From positions 1 to 6,294 of the forward strand of contig JAUVNZ010000099.1 of assembly GCA_030599435.1 (NCBI GenBank): a DNA stretch of 6,294 bases, given 5' to 3'. The DNA comes from Gammaproteobacteria bacterium (GTDB taxonomy: Bacteria > Pseudomonadota > Gammaproteobacteria > SZUA-152). Below, piece by piece: positions 5,967 to 6,294 of the stretch. Under the pieces are notes generated by a model. The model was given only the letters and a program-made list of their open reading frames with translations, did not search any database and was not told where the DNA came from. Made by a program: the position numbers and the translations under genes. Every line of letters begins with the position of its first letter. Position 1 is the first letter of the stretch.

Positions 5967-6007
5967 GTTGGTATATAAGCTGGCATAGTAAGTTGGTATA
6001 ACAAAGG
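5960..6007 (+). repeat. Degenerate tandem repeat across the gspH stop codon
   Basis: Successive units of 11-13 bases are TATATAAGTTGG (5960-5971), TATATAAGCTGG (5972-5983), CATAGTAAGTTGG (5984-5996) and TATAACAAAGG (5997-6007). The first contains the gspH stop codon (TAA, 5964-5966). The last supplies the AAAGG that may serve as the gspI ribosome site. The pattern fits a short tandem duplication that has since diverged. Confidence 0.65.
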
Positions 6008-6294
6008 ATGTGTATAAATTTGCCCAATAAAAATGTGCATAACCATAGAAGACGTATAGCGGGCTTCACCTTACTGGAGGTGATGGTTGCCCTGGCTGTT
6101 ATCGCTATGGCTCTGGCTGCAGCCACCTCGGCGGTATCAGGAAACATTCGCAATGCTTCTGGACTGCAGCAACGTACCTATGCTCATTGGGTGGCGATGA
6201 ATAAAATGGCTGAAATGCAGCTTGCTAAACAATGGCCTGCCACTAAAACCACTAAGGGTAGTTCGCTGATGGCAAAGCAGGAGTGGTACTGGTC
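6008..6294 (+). CDS. gspI: Type II secretion minor pseudopilin GspI (3' partial)
   Basis: GspI is a minor pseudopilin that nucleates the pseudopilus tip with GspJ and GspK. The frame is open to the window end, giving about 95 of an expected 120-130 residues. The basic leader ends with RRRIAG, followed by FTLLEVMVALAVIAMALAAA, with Glu at +5. Downstream, AHWVAMNKMAEMQL...WP and a terminal EWYW fit the GspI pattern (a Glu-containing helix, then Trp-Pro, then a Trp-rich strand). The ATG at 6008 gives a 19-residue leader, but AAAGG directly abuts it. The in-frame TTG at 6020 gives a 15-residue leader and lies about 11 bases after AAAGGA. The true start could be either one. Confidence 0.88.
   Translation, partial: MCINLPNKNVHNHRRRIAGFTLLEVMVALAVIAMALAAATSAVSGNIRNASGLQQRTYAHWVAMNKMAEMQLAKQWPATKTTKGSSLMAKQEWYW

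Overview
The window looks like chromosomal DNA of a gammaproteobacterium. The run petA-petB-petC-sspA-sspB is a classic gammaproteobacterial gene order, and the proteins have gammaproteobacterial traits: a Tat-type Rieske N-terminus, a cytochrome b with a non-PEWY Qo motif, SspA with its Pro-His-Pro motif, and SspB with a C-terminal ClpX-binding tail. The DNA is moderately AT-rich. Every supported gene lies on the + strand, and I see no sign of recent phage, transposon or CRISPR content.

Layout. (1) Bases 1-589 hold the C-terminal half of a multi-helix membrane protein resembling ActF, the last quinone-binding subunit of alternative complex III (ACIII). A good intrinsic terminator (611-637) ends that unit. 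(2) A spacer of about 300 bases follows, with several small inverted repeats and an AT-rich stretch that probably holds the pet promoter. (3) 912-3480 is petABC, the full cytochrome bc1 complex, with overlapping stop/start codons at both junctions. (4) A 175-base spacer with promoter-like elements leads to sspA and sspB (3656-4711). (5) From 4794 to the window end lie the type II secretion pseudopilin genes gspG (major), gspH and gspI (minor, cut by the window end), each with a prepilin peptidase site.

How they work together. The bc1 complex oxidises quinol and reduces periplasmic cytochrome c. The ActF-like protein, if its upstream partners are present, belongs to an unrelated complex doing the same reaction. 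SspA is an RNA polymerase-associated stress regulator and SspB is the ClpXP adaptor for ssrA-tagged proteins. GspG/H/I build the pseudopilus that drives protein export through the outer membrane; gspC-F are not immediately upstream, so the secretion genes are split or reordered here.

The genes are recognisable, and I do not see an undescribed system. The points most worth a second look are the ACIII-like gene directly upstream of bc1, a leucine at the Qo-motif glutamate of cytochrome b (PLWY), and short degenerate tandem repeats in the three successive spacers from sspB to gspI, two of which run through a stop codon.
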